From contig NZ_DAHXOI010000007.1 of assembly GCF_027364955.1 (NCBI RefSeq), positions 1 to 64,000 of the forward strand: a stretch of DNA of 64,000 nt, written 5' to 3'. A program made the position numbers and the translations under genes. How positions within the stretch are numbered: the stretch's first letter is position 1; every line of letters begins with the position of its first letter. Origin of the DNA: Ferrimicrobium sp. GTDB lineage: Bacteria > Actinomycetota > Acidimicrobiia > Acidimicrobiales > Acidimicrobiaceae. The notes beneath the pieces were generated by a model. That model ran no database searches and was not told the DNA's origin. It was given only the letters and a program-made list of their open reading frames with translations. Shown one piece after another: positions 9,194 to 18,208 of this stretch.

Positions 9194-10603
9194 ATGGACA
9201 GTGAACGGGAGGCCATTCGGGCACTGACCGGTGCGCACGATGGGGTGTACTGGCTTGAGTCAGAGGAGGCACCTAGCTTTGGTTCACCCCTTGGACACCA
9301 TGAAGATGTCGATCTCGTCATCGTGGGGGCTGGTTTTCTTGGACTTTGGAGTGCGATCCTTGCCAAGGAGCGCTTTCCAGAATGGAAGGTGGTCGTCGTT
9401 GAAGGTGGCCGTGTGGGTTTCGGTGCCAGCGGTCGCAATGGGGGTTTTATCGATGCGAGTCTCACTCATGGTCTTGAAAATGGCTTAGGACGATGGCCGG
9501 ATGAGATGGTCGAGCTGGAACGTCTCGGTGGGGAAAATCTGGATGCCATCGCTGACTTTGTCGCGCGGCATCACATCGACTGTGACCTCACCTTGGCTGG
9601 AAGTATTGATGTCGCCACTGAGGCTTGGCAGCTCGATGGGTTAGAGGAGTACGCGCAGAAGGCTCGCACCTTTGGCCATGAAACAGAGGTACTGGATCGC
9701 CAAGCGGTGCAGGAGCTGGTGCACTCGCCACGGTATGAGGGCGGGTTATTGACCAGGAATCGCACCGCCTTGGTCAATCCAGCAAAGTTGGCCTGGGGAC
9801 TCGCCGAGGTCGCATCGTCCCTTGGCGTACGTATCCATGAAGGGACTTCTGTCACCGGGGTGAGTTCGGCAGCTGGAATGGTCGATGTGACCACCGCGCA
9901 GAGTGGGTCGCTGCGTTCTGCGAAGGTGATCCTTGCGACGAATGCCTTCCCCTCATTGCTGCCGGGTGTAAGAAATTTTGTCATTCCTGTCTACGACTAT
10001 GTCCTCATGACGGAACCTTTGACGTCCGCGCAGTTAGATTCAGTGGGTTGGCATGGACGCCAAGGTCTTTCGGATCTTGGTAATCTCTTTCATTACTATC
10101 GTCTGACCAACGACAACCGTATTCTGTGGGGCGGTTATGATGCGATCTATCACTATGGATCCAGAATGAGTAGCGCATACCGGCTCCGTACCCGCACGCA
10201 CCTGCTGCTCGCTCGTCATTTCTTTGAGACGTTTCCAATGCTAGAGGGGGTACGATTCACTCACGCATGGGGTGGTGCCATCGATACTTCCACCCGATTT
10301 TCGATGTTCTTTGGTTCTCGCCACCAAGGCAAAATTCAGTATGCTCTCGGCTTCACCGGATTAGGGGTAGGCGCTACCCGCTTTGCAGCCCAGGTACTGT
10401 GTGCACGACTGGAGCCAAAGGAGTCGGCATTTGATCATCTCGGTTTGGTGCGGACGAAGCCAGTACCGTTTCCACCGGAACCATTGCGTTCCGTCGTGGT
10501 GGCGATGACGAGGCGATCGTTGATGCAGGCTGATGCCAATGGTGGACGTCGTAATTTCTGGCTCCGTACGCTCGATCGTTTCGGTGTCGGGTTTGATTCA
10601 TGA
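9194..10603 (+). CDS. FAD-dependent oxidoreductase of the DAO family (DadA/PuuB-like amine or amino-acid oxidase)
   Basis: A 469-aa flavoprotein. The FAD-binding Rossmann motif VDLVIVGAGFLGLWSA sits at residues 39-54. VVVVEGGRVGFGASGRNGGF follows at ~66-85, the second DAO mark. Family members oxidise amines or N-substituted amino acids (glycine, sarcosine, gamma-glutamylputrescine), giving an imine and H2O2. ATG 9194 has GGGGAGGAGA ~7 bases upstream. The stop codon is only 10 bases from the start of the fused ABC ATPase, so the two are co-transcribed. This suggests that the imported molecule is the oxidase's substrate, which is inference. No signal peptide is seen; it acts in the cytoplasm. 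Confidence 0.88.
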   Translation: MDSEREAIRALTGAHDGVYWLESEEAPSFGSPLGHHEDVDLVIVGAGFLGLWSAILAKERFPEWKVVVVEGGRVGFGASGRNGGFIDASLTHGLENGLGRWPDEMVELERLGGENLDAIADFVARHHIDCDLTLAGSIDVATEAWQLDGLEEYAQKARTFGHETEVLDRQAVQELVHSPRYEGGLLTRNRTALVNPAKLAWGLAEVASSLGVRIHEGTSVTGVSSAAGMVDVTTAQSGSLRSAKVILATNAFPSLLPGVRNFVIPVYDYVLMTEPLTSAQLDSVGWHGRQGLSDLGNLFHYYRLTNDNRILWGGYDAIYHYGSRMSSAYRLRTRTHLLLARHFFETFPMLEGVRFTHAWGGAIDTSTRFSMFFGSRHQGKIQYALGFTGLGVGATRFAAQVLCARLEPKESAFDHLGLVRTKPVPFPPEPLRSVVVAMTRRSLMQADANGGRRNFWLRTLDRFGVGFDS

Positions 10604-10613
10604 GGGGGCAATG

Positions 10614-12662
10614 ATGGCGGAGTTACTGGAGATCAAAGAACTGGCGACAGAGATTCGACAGCGTCGCAACACGATTCGCGCAGTCGATGGGGTGACGCTC
10701 TCAGTCAAGCGAGGTGAGACCCTTGGTGTGGTAGGCGAGTCGGGTTGCGGCAAGACGATGACGGCGCTCTCCATTGTCCGGCTTCTTCCAGCTGGAGGAG
10801 TGATCGCCGGAGGAAGTATCAAGCTTGATGGGGAGGAACTTGTTGGTGCCTCCGAAGCTCGGATGCGTGCGGTGCGTGGTAGCAAGATCGGGGTAGTCTT
10901 CCAGGACCCTATGACCAGCCTGAATCCGTCAAAAACCATTGGCTGGCAGATCGCTGAGTCGCTCGTCATCCACAAGGCAGCGAACAAGGCCGCAGCGCGC
11001 AAGCGAGCACTCGAAGTCCTTGACTTGGTGAAGATTCCAGCCGCCGCGGAACGGCTGAATGACTTCCCCCATCAACTGTCGGGTGGCATGCGACAGCGCG
11101 TCATGATTGCCATCGCATTAGCTAACTCCCCTGAGTTGTTGATCGCTGATGAACCAACGACGGCTCTTGACGTCACGATTCAGGCGCAGATCCTTGGTCT
11201 CCTTGATGAGCTGAAGGCAACCCTGAACATGGGTCTCATTCTGGTAACGCATGATTTGGGAGTCGTTGCCGGCCGTGCTGATCGAGTGATGGTGATGTAT
11301 GCTGGTCGAGTCGTTGAGAGTACTGGTACTTCGCAGCTTTTTGAACAGATGCGCCACCCCTATACCTATTCGCTTTTCTCCTCCATTCCCCGGATTGGGG
11401 ATGATCGTGAACGCGTCCTCGCGACCATTCCTGGCCTGCCACCGGATCTCGCCCACCCACCGAAGGGATGCCGCTTTGCCGAGCGTTGCCGCTTTGCTCA
11501 GGAGCGTTGCCGCGCAGAGGATCCGGTGTTAGAGGGTGATCAACATCGGTTCGCGTGTTGGTTTCCGGTCGATCATGAAGTGCGCTCGGCGGTACTCGGT
11601 GTTCAAGAGCGACATGCTCCTCGATCGTTACCCCATGAGCCTCTCCTCGAACTGAAAGGATTGGTGAAAGAGTACGATATCTTTGCAGGAGCATTGCGGC
11701 GCAAAGTGGGCAGTATCCATGCGGTCTCCGGTATCGATCTGACACTCTATGAGGGGGAGACCGTCGGCATCGTAGGTGAGTCGGGTTGTGGAAAGTCCAC
11801 GCTCGGGCGGATGATGGTTGGTCTAGAGCGCCCCACTTCTGGTCAAATACTCTATCGTGGCGAGGACATCGGCTCGCGATCGTTGAGCGAGATGCGAAAG
11901 TTGCGTCGCAATTTCCAACTCATGTTCCAAGACCCTTATGCCTCCCTGGATCCTCGAATGAGGATTGGCCCGGCGTTGCTCGAGCCTGTAAAGGTGCAAC
12001 ATATTGGAGATGGAGCGCTACAGGAAGCACGAATGTATACCTTGTTAGACGAGGTAGGGCTGCGACGCAACGCCGTTGAACGGTATCCACACGAGTTCTC
12101 CGGTGGTCAGCGTCAGCGAGTGGGTTTTGCGCGAGCGTTGATGCTCGAGCCTGGATTGGTCGTCGCCGATGAGCCGGTCTCGGCACTCGATGTTTCGATC
12201 CGGAGCCAGGTGCTGAATATGATGCGGCGTCTACAGGCGCGGTATGGACTGACCTATGCACTGATATCCCACGACCTCTCGGTGGTCAGTTACTTGGCGG
12301 ATCGGATTGGCGTGATGTACCTTGGAGAGGTCGTTGAACTCGGCGCTGCATCGGATATCTTTGCGAGTCCGGCACACCCCTACACACGCGGGCTCCTGCG
12401 GTCGGTTCCTATTCCCGACCCAGGGATTGAGCGAGAAAAAGCGAGAGTGGGCCAGATTGTGGGTGAGCTGCCTTCACCGCTCTCTCCACCCAGTGGCTGT
12501 CGTTTCCATCCGCGATGTCCATATGCGACGAAAGAGTGTTCCACCGACCATCCAACGTTGCGCGTTATAGCTTCAGGCCACACCGTCGCCTGCCACCACG
12601 CAGAACGGGTTTTGGAGGATGCTTGGGAGCTCGAAGAGCTTGTCAATGCGGTGGATCGCTAA
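10614..12662 (+). CDS. Fused peptide-type ABC transporter ATPase (DppD-DppF fusion)
   Basis: A 682-aa protein with two complete nucleotide-binding domains. Domain 1 has Walker A GESGCGKT (41-48), signature LSGGMRQR and Walker [13 protein letters not shown]. Domain 2, from about residue 343, has GESGCGKS (~387-394), FSGGQRQR and [12 protein letters not shown]. Each ends with an oligo_HPY segment with clustered Cys ([15 protein letters not shown] and [15 protein letters not shown]), typical of DppD/DppF and GsiA. One chain therefore supplies both ATP sites to the permease pair encoded on the other strand (6395-8339). ATG 10614 is 5 bases after GGGGG; ATG 10611 is too close. Separate dppD and dppF genes are more usual; the fusion matches the GsiA/YejF architecture. 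Confidence 0.93.
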   Translation: MAELLEIKELATEIRQRRNTIRAVDGVTLSVKRGETLGVVGESGCGKTMTALSIVRLLPAGGVIAGGSIKLDGEELVGASEARMRAVRGSKIGVVFQDPMTSLNPSKTIGWQIAESLVIHKAANKAAARKRALEVLDLVKIPAAAERLNDFPHQLSGGMRQRVMIAIALANSPELLIADEPTTALDVTIQAQILGLLDELKATLNMGLILVTHDLGVVAGRADRVMVMYAGRVVESTGTSQLFEQMRHPYTYSLFSSIPRIGDDRERVLATIPGLPPDLAHPPKGCRFAERCRFAQERCRAEDPVLEGDQHRFACWFPVDHEVRSAVLGVQERHAPRSLPHEPLLELKGLVKEYDIFAGALRRKVGSIHAVSGIDLTLYEGETVGIVGESGCGKSTLGRMMVGLERPTSGQILYRGEDIGSRSLSEMRKLRRNFQLMFQDPYASLDPRMRIGPALLEPVKVQHIGDGALQEARMYTLLDEVGLRRNAVERYPHEFSGGQRQRVGFARALMLEPGLVVADEPVSALDVSIRSQVLNMMRRLQARYGLTYALISHDLSVVSYLADRIGVMYLGEVVELGAASDIFASPAHPYTRGLLRSVPIPDPGIEREKARVGQIVGELPSPLSPPSGCRFHPRCPYATKECSTDHPTLRVIASGHTVACHHAERVLEDAWELEELVNAVDR

Positions 12663-12773
12663 CACCATTCTCTGGCGACCGAGCCGACTCGCTATGCTCG
12701 AGGCGCTCCTCGCCAACGAGATCCACGTTGCCCATTTGGTGAGCAACGTGGTTGAGCAACAGAGTTACATCAG

Positions 12774-13005
12774 CTGATGATCTTCGGCCAAAGAGCTCGG
12801 CCAACTGCGGTGATAACGGTCAACGCAGCCAGCTTCTCGATACGCTTGCGGTCCGGAATGCACCATTTCGGTCTTGCGGATAGACCGTATCGGTCTTGCG
12901 GTACTGCCGGTCTCACACCACCGCTGGAATCCGAGGTGAATCAATGAGACGTGTTTGCCACGGATATCGACCGCCACGAAGACGTACGACCAGTGCCGTT
13001 GGCGT
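12774..13005 (-). pseudogene. Possible gene remnant with natural-looking coding fragments
   Basis: On the minus strand two fragments in different frames read like protein: YVFVAVDIRGKHVSLIHLGF (about 13005-12925) and, after a frame change, RKRIEKLAALTVITAVGRAL followed by WPKIIS and a stop (ending ~12774). Between them CGGTCTTGCGG occurs twice on the plus strand, 24 bases apart, which could mark an insertion. I cannot name the family; a decayed mobile-element gene is one option. Weak evidence, and it may be chance. Confidence 0.2.
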
Positions 13006-13009
13006 GGAA

Positions 13010-13378
13010 TTAGACCAGCTTCAGGTAGGCCTTGCCGTCACGCTGAGCCCGAATGAGCTCTCCTATGGCACTTGGCACAATGGTCACAAACGGGAAAAGT
13101 TCATCTTCGCGTATCGACCGTTGGCGTAGAGAGTTGTTGCAGGCAACAAACGAAATACCCCGGGCTGCGAGGTTGTTCAGCTCGATCGAGAGATGGGTGG
13201 TGTCGCGTCGAATAAGGTCGGTTCCCCTACCAGAGCAGACCACCTCTACCGAGGCAGAATCGTCCTCAGCCAGGAGGTTTTCTATCTGATGGAGTACCTG
13301 TTGCCAGCCTTCCTGATCTGGGGTGTCGAGCTGGATTACTACTTCGAGTTTGGTGTCGTTTGACTGATTTATGTTCAT
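13010..13378 (-). CDS. DsrE/DsrF-like family protein
   Basis: A 122-aa soluble protein. The N-terminal half (LEVVIQLDTPDQEGWQQVLHQIENLLAE) and SVEVVCSGRGTDLIRR match the DsrE/DUF1791 alpha/beta fold. ARGISFVACNNSLRQRSI carries the single Cys at the position where DsrE-type sulfur carriers have theirs. The usual partners (DsrF, DsrH, TusA) are absent, so a sulfur-transfer role is only a possibility. The ribosome-binding site is weak (AGGA). It stands 46 bases from the ABC-F gene and runs in the same direction, so it may be transcribed with it. Confidence 0.7.
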   Translation of the reverse strand: MNINQSNDTKLEVVIQLDTPDQEGWQQVLHQIENLLAEDDSASVEVVCSGRGTDLIRRDTTHLSIELNNLAARGISFVACNNSLRQRSIREDELFPFVTIVPSAIGELIRAQRDGKAYLKLV

Positions 13379-13424
13379 ACGGACGATCCTACTGGCTGAA
13401 CCTTGGAAGACTTTGAGAGCCTGA

Positions 13425-15038
13425 TTAAGCCAACGTCACAAGTTCCAAAAGCTCTTCGTTCCAGTAATCCTCAACACCGTCTGGTAACATCAGGACGCGC
13501 TCGGGCTGGAGTGCCTCAACGGCGCCTGGGTCGTGGGTCACCAGTATGATAGCGCCCGTGTAGCTACGGAGTGCTGCAAGAACGCGATCGCGGCTGGCCG
13601 GGTCAAGGTTGTTGGTCGGTTCATCGAGCAGGAGTAGGTTGGCACGTTGCGAAACGAGTGTGGCAAGGGCAAGGCGAGTCTTCTCGCCACCCGATAAGGT
13701 CCCGCTCGGTTGGTTGAACATCTCTGATGTAAACATGAATGAGCCGAGGATCTGCCGTAAGTCAGTGTCGGTCACATCAGCTGGTGCGCTCTTGCGGAGG
13801 TTTTCAAGTGGGGTAAGGTTGGGGTTGAGCATCTCATGCTCTTGGGCATAGTAGCCGATGACGAGACCTTTTCCGGGATGGATGTCACCAGCATCGGGAG
13901 TCTCCACGTTTGCCAGCAACCTGAGGAGTGTTGTCTTGCCTGCTCCATTAAGACCGAGAATAACGACCCGGGACTGCCGATCGATGGCAAGGTCGATGCC
14001 GCTAATGACCTCCAATGAGCCATAGGACTTGGCAAGTCCATTGGCTTGAATTGGAGTCTTGGTGCAGGGCAGGGGTTGGGGGAAGCGGATATTGGCGACC
14101 TTGTCGGATACGCGAACATCGTCGACGTTATCGAGTATGCGTGTTGCCCGTCGGTCAAGAACTTTGGCTTTGCGCGCACGTTTTGCTGTGGAGCCACGCA
14201 TCTTATCGGCCTGACGTTTGAGTTGGGTCGCCTTGGTCGTCTCCACCTCGTAGAGGTGCCGTCGGCGGGCCTCGTCCTCGGCGCGGGCGACGAGATAGGC
14301 ACGATAGTGGAGGGTATATAGATCAAGCGTCGAGCGCTGTGGATCAAGGAAGGCAACTCGATTGACGACGGATTCGAGTAACCTCGCGTCGTGGGAGATG
14401 ACGATCAGCCCGCCACTGAAGTTCTTCAAAAAGTCCGTCAACCAGTTGATGGAGTCAGCATCCAGGTGATTGGTAGGCTCGTCCAGCAACAAGAGGTCTG
14501 CTTCGGAGAAGAGGATACGTGCCAATTCTATCCGTCGTCGTTGTCCACCGCTGAGTACCCCAATCGGCTGGGATAGAACGTGGGCTTCGATGCCGAGGGA
14601 GTTCGCGAGCACGGTGGCATCGGATTCAGCACGGTAGCCGTCTCGACTGGCAAAGAGCGTTTCCACATAACCATACTCCTTGGTAGCACTTTCTTGGACG
14701 GAGGCATCTGTCTCCGTCATAAGCTGTTGGAGCTCGGTAAGTCTGGCAAAAAGATCATCAAGTTGACGTCCCGACAGAATCCGCGAGAGTGCGGTGAGCT
14801 GTGGATCGGCGGCGAGGGGGTCTTGTGGTAAATACCCGACGCTACCCGCTCGCTCAAGGATCCCTTTGGCTTCGAGTTCGCCGGCGAGAATCTTCATCAA
14901 GGTGGTCTTGCCAGCACCGTTGCGACCGACGAGACCGACTCGATCTCCCTTGTCAACCAGCAAGTTGAGATCATCAAAGAGGACTCGGGCACCGTATTCG
15001 AACTGTAGTGACTTGGCATGAACAAGCATGGGGCTCAT
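13425..15038 (-). CDS. ABC-F family ATPase (translation factor/ribosome protection type)
   Basis: 537 aa with two ABC domains and no membrane segments, the ABC-F layout. Domain 1: GRNGAGKTT, LSGGQRRRIELAR and LLLLDEPTNHLD. Domain 2: GLNGAGKTT, LSGGEKTRLALA and LLLLDEPTNNLD. Between them is the charged helical linker (EDEARRRHLYEVETTKATQLKRQADKM...), which in this family reaches into the ribosome E site. Relatives include EttA, Uup and antibiotic-protection factors; the sequence does not tell which. ATG 15038 or ATG 15029 could be the start. It acts in the cytoplasm. Confidence 0.92.
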   Translation of the reverse strand: MSPMLVHAKSLQFEYGARVLFDDLNLLVDKGDRVGLVGRNGAGKTTLMKILAGELEAKGILERAGSVGYLPQDPLAADPQLTALSRILSGRQLDDLFARLTELQQLMTETDASVQESATKEYGYVETLFASRDGYRAESDATVLANSLGIEAHVLSQPIGVLSGGQRRRIELARILFSEADLLLLDEPTNHLDADSINWLTDFLKNFSGGLIVISHDARLLESVVNRVAFLDPQRSTLDLYTLHYRAYLVARAEDEARRRHLYEVETTKATQLKRQADKMRGSTAKRARKAKVLDRRATRILDNVDDVRVSDKVANIRFPQPLPCTKTPIQANGLAKSYGSLEVISGIDLAIDRQSRVVILGLNGAGKTTLLRLLANVETPDAGDIHPGKGLVIGYYAQEHEMLNPNLTPLENLRKSAPADVTDTDLRQILGSFMFTSEMFNQPSGTLSGGEKTRLALATLVSQRANLLLLDEPTNNLDPASRDRVLAALRSYTGAIILVTHDPGAVEALQPERVLMLPDGVEDYWNEELLELVTLA

Positions 15039-15260
15039 TTCCGAGAGATGGTGACCTCGCTAGAGTCTACTAGGGATGCCTGATAGAGGCTTCTTCCTTC
15101 TGACGTCATGGAATAGTGGAAGGGGAGAAGTGTGGTGCTGACGGTGCCTGTTCAGGCTCGGGGAAGATAGAAACATCAGCAACCTGGGTCGGTACCGGTT
15201 AGGATGATTTGGCGCAAAATTTTCCTCTTTATTCTTCCCACATCATCGGAGTACAATAAT

Positions 15261-16361
15261 ATGTCAGATAGATCAGACGGCCCTCAGCAGTTTGGCGAGT
15301 CGGGTTCGTCGGATCGACCCGATCGCCCCCGCAGCCAAGACGGTGATCGTCCACGATACTCCCGACCACGAGATACCGATCGTGACCGCGGAGGTTTCCG
15401 TTCTGGTCCACGACCTGATCGCCAGGATCGACCCGATCGTGACCGCGGAGGTTTCCGTTCTGGTCCACGACCTGATCGCCAGGATCGACCCGATCGCGAC
15501 CGCAGCCAAGACGGTGATCGTCCACGATACTCCCGACCACGAGATACCGATCGTGACCGCGGAGTCGACGAACGAGTAGAGCCTGGTGTTGATTGGGTGG
15601 AAGCCGAGGCGGCGGCGTCTGCATCTGCGCCAAGTGAGCCACCAAACCTTCCATCGCTTCGTTTTCATGCATCGCGCTGGTTGCAGAAGGAGTCAGGCGA
15701 TGCACCCTCGAGGGCTCGAATCCGAGATGCGAGTCAAGAGAGTTCCAAGGTGCGTTCCCAGCGTCCATCAATGCGAGGCAAGAGTCGCTCAGCTATGCAA
15801 CAGTTGCTTGCGCGAGCCACAGAAGCCTATGAGCGTGACCGCTTCGAGGAGACGCTGCGCATTACGCGCCGAATCGATTCGATGGACCCGGATGAACCGG
15901 AAGTGTTGGAGCTCATGGGTCTGAGCCTCTATCGCCTCGCCCGCTATGATGCAGCGCTTCGTGTGTTGCGTAAGGTTCATAAGGCGACAGACAATTTCGA
16001 TCAACTGCCTGTGCTGATGGACTGCGCACGGGCCCTTGGTCGGACGGGCGAGTTGGAGCGATGGTGGTTGCGTCTGCGTGAAGCGTCTCCAGCCAAGGAG
16101 GTTGTTGTTGAGGGACGAATTGTCTATGCCGGTGCCTTGGCGGACCAGGGCAAGCTTGCTGAGGCTATCGCCTTGATGGAACAAGGTCTAGCTAAAGAGC
16201 GCCGCGGGACCGCATTGACAAGTATTCGGCAACGATATCTCCTGGCCCAACTCTTTGAGCGTGCTGGCGATGCCTCTGGAGCTCGGGAGATTTACCTACA
16301 GTTGTTTAAGGAAGACAAGAACCTCTACGACGTTGCCGAACGTCTTGCCGTCTTGAGTTAG
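15261..16361 (+). CDS. TPR protein with an Arg/Asp/Pro-rich repeat N-terminus
   Basis: 366 aa. The first ~110 residues are low-complexity and highly charged, made of two kinds of repeat: RPRYSRPRDTDRDRG twice, flanking GFRSGPRPDRQDRPDRDRG twice. The rest, from about residue 175, is helical TPR sequence (LARATEAYERDRFEETLRI, LMGLSLYRLARYDAALRVL, and so on). ATG 15261 follows GGAG by 9 bases. A TPR protein close to a HAD-IIA phosphatase recalls the Rv1691-Rv1692 arrangement in mycobacteria. The charged disordered part may bind nucleic acid or drive condensation; that is inference. The function is unknown. Confidence 0.8.
   Translation: MSDRSDGPQQFGESGSSDRPDRPRSQDGDRPRYSRPRDTDRDRGGFRSGPRPDRQDRPDRDRGGFRSGPRPDRQDRPDRDRSQDGDRPRYSRPRDTDRDRGVDERVEPGVDWVEAEAAASASAPSEPPNLPSLRFHASRWLQKESGDAPSRARIRDASQESSKVRSQRPSMRGKSRSAMQQLLARATEAYERDRFEETLRITRRIDSMDPDEPEVLELMGLSLYRLARYDAALRVLRKVHKATDNFDQLPVLMDCARALGRTGELERWWLRLREASPAKEVVVEGRIVYAGALADQGKLAEAIALMEQGLAKERRGTALTSIRQRYLLAQLFERAGDASGAREIYLQLFKEDKNLYDVAERLAVLS
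15331..15564 (+). repeat. In-frame repeats in the TPR gene: 63-bp direct repeat flanking a 57-bp tandem repeat
   Basis: A 63-base segment at 15331-15393 recurs identically at 15502-15564. Between them a 57-base unit beginning CGTGACCGCGG is present in tandem at 15381-15437 and 15438-15494. All units are multiples of three, so the frame is kept. This is a good substrate for slippage or recombination, so repeat number probably varies between strains. Confidence 0.93.
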
Positions 16362-16523
16362 TGTCAGGTAAGGTTATGGTAGCGGTCTCGCCCCGACCGA
16401 TAGCGCTCATGGCTTGTGGTGATTGGCACTTCTGTGAGAGCAAGAGGGTGAGCCGCCGTTAGGCCTGATGGAACTGATGTTCCCGTGCTTGTGAATGGAT
16501 TACGGCGCCTTCATGTCATGGCT

Positions 16524-17411
16524 TTATTGCCAAGCCCCAGCCAGGATCGCTGTCGAAGGCTCTAGTGCAACATTGGCAGGAAAGCAGAGCGCCGGGTCCC
16601 TGGAGGCAGCGATTTCGCGCAGAGCGGCGAAGTTGGGAAACCATGTGATCTTTCCCTCCGTTTGAGTCCACGACATCGAGGGGTGCGCTAAAACCGGCTT
16701 GTCCATGTCCCGGGGAGACCGGTTTGTCATGCCAAATGTGATCTCTTGTTCTTGGGTGTGGTAGCAGGCAACCCTGTCAGTGATCGCTTGTGCATCCTGA
16801 CTTGTCGATAGCGAAAGAAGCCAGGTTTTGACTCTTGCGGTCGCATCTTGACTTGGTTCAACTGTCACTGCTGGGCGCAGGAATGTGGCGGCGACCTCAA
16901 GCGATGTGATGAAAACGGGGGCGATATCGACCGGTGTCCCCCCGGGTCGCTCGAGTATTGTGAGTGCTGGTTGGTCAATGATGATATCAGCGATCACTCT
17001 GTCAAGGGCCGGCCCGTCGTAGTGTTCCAGACGGTGAACGATGCCGTTGTTGTCGGCTACATTGCCAAGGTAGCTACCTTGGCTGACCAGGATCGCGTCG
17101 AGGTCTTGCGTATCAATCGCGATCCATAATGGTGGGTTTGTTCCGAGTCGCGGCAAGCCGACGACGAGACCTCGAATACGCAGCCGTTCCTCCATCCTTG
17201 TGGTGGCAATGGTGTAGCGATAGTACGAGGGCGCATCTTCGTGAATCAGGTTTGGCGATGGCCAAGCACTTGGCATCTCATCGTCGAACCCTTCCGCACC
17301 TGCGGCTTCGGCGTCTAGGTGGATGAGCGAGATTGGCCCCACCCTAGATATGTTCGTTGGGCGTAGCATGGTGGCCGGGTAGCCTGGAGCGGTGGTGTTG
17401 AGATTTCTCAT
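16524..17411 (-). CDS. Protein of unknown function
   Basis: A ~295-aa frame with balanced composition and no signal peptide or membrane segment. It includes IRGLVVGLPRLGTNPPLWIA, VSQGSYLGNVADNNGIVHRL, SMSWTQTEGKITWFPNFAAL and a C-terminal PSTAILAGAW. I do not recognise the family. It is transcribed divergently from the HAD phosphatase gene. Without an upstream ribosome-binding site the start is uncertain: ATG 17411 leaves a 37-base gap to that gene, while an extension to 17525 would overlap it. Codon use looks like that of neighbouring genes, so I regard it as real. It ends ~160 bases from the TPR gene, in convergent orientation. Confidence 0.6.
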   Translation of the reverse strand: MRNLNTTAPGYPATMLRPTNISRVGPISLIHLDAEAAGAEGFDDEMPSAWPSPNLIHEDAPSYYRYTIATTRMEERLRIRGLVVGLPRLGTNPPLWIAIDTQDLDAILVSQGSYLGNVADNNGIVHRLEHYDGPALDRVIADIIIDQPALTILERPGGTPVDIAPVFITSLEVAATFLRPAVTVEPSQDATARVKTWLLSLSTSQDAQAITDRVACYHTQEQEITFGMTNRSPRDMDKPVLAHPSMSWTQTEGKITWFPNFAALREIAASRDPALCFPANVALEPSTAILAGAWQ

Positions 17412-17448
17412 TTGAGACGTAAGGTTAGTGCGAAGGACGGAGTGAAGT

Positions 17449-18207
17449 ATGCAGTGGTTGCTCGATCTAGACGGGGTGGTGTGGACACTCGATACCCCGA
17501 TTGGAGGTTCAGTTGAGGCGATCACGCGGCTGCAAGAACTTGGTCACCAAGTTCGCTTTGTGACGAATAATTCCTCCCTCTCACGAACCCAGTACATCGA
17601 CAAATTAGCGCGGTTCGGTGTGGTGGCCAACCATGAGCAAATTCTCACTTCGGCGATGGCGGCTGCGACGTTGGTGAAGGAAGGGGAGCGCGTGCTCGCG
17701 ATCGGCGAGCGAGGATTGATTGAGGAGCTTGAGAACGTTGGAGCCGATCTTGTTGTGCCAAAGCGACTGGAGGATGCCGAAGGGCTTGACACAGTAGTCT
17801 TGGGTTGGTACCGTCAATTTGGTTATGCCGATATGTCAAATGCTTGTGTGGCGATCCGCTCAGGTGCCCGATTCCTTGCGACGAATGCCGATCCGTCGTA
17901 CCCGCTTGAGCGGCTTGTTGTTCCCGGAACGGGAGCGCTGGTCGCTGCGGTAGTAACCGCCACGGGTGCCCAACCAATTTTCGCTGGTAAACCTGAGGAT
18001 CCTATGGTGCAGTTGGTCCGACCGTTATTGACGGATGAGACCATTATGGTTGGGGATCGCTTAAGTACTGATGGTCGTTTCGCAGCGCGCCTCGGTGTTG
18101 AGTTTGGGCTGGTGCATTCTGGGGTGCGCGAAGAGCATGATCCCGATATCCCGGTGAGTCTGCAGGCTGGCAGCTTGGCGGCAATAGTAGCGATGAAGGT
18201 GGGTTGA
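17449..18207 (+). CDS. HAD-superfamily IIA phosphatase (NagD/phosphoglycolate-phosphatase-like)
   Basis: 252 aa with all HAD-IIA marks: motif I DLDGVVW (nucleophile Asp6, acid/base Asp8), motif II VTNNSS, the IIA cap region in the middle, motif III Lys in FAGKPEDPM and motif IV GDRLSTD. Such enzymes hydrolyse small sugar or polyol phosphates; the mycobacterial relative Rv1692 is a glycerol-3-phosphate phosphatase. The exact substrate is not evident. ATG 17449 follows GGAGTGAAG. The stop codon is separated by one base from the ATG of the next gene, so the two are translationally linked. Confidence 0.9.
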   Translation: MQWLLDLDGVVWTLDTPIGGSVEAITRLQELGHQVRFVTNNSSLSRTQYIDKLARFGVVANHEQILTSAMAAATLVKEGERVLAIGERGLIEELENVGADLVVPKRLEDAEGLDTVVLGWYRQFGYADMSNACVAIRSGARFLATNADPSYPLERLVVPGTGALVAAVVTATGAQPIFAGKPEDPMVQLVRPLLTDETIMVGDRLSTDGRFAARLGVEFGLVHSGVREEHDPDIPVSLQAGSLAAIVAMKVG

Positions 18208-18208
18208 T

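Noticed and set aside
8796-9272. Minus-strand frame of 158 codons upstream of the FAD oxidase
   Set aside because: His/Pro/Ser/Thr-rich, protein-unlike composition; overlaps the oxidase start.
15229-15771. Minus-strand frames of 131-180 codons with repeats
   Set aside because: They mirror the Arg/Asp repeat of the TPR gene on the other strand.
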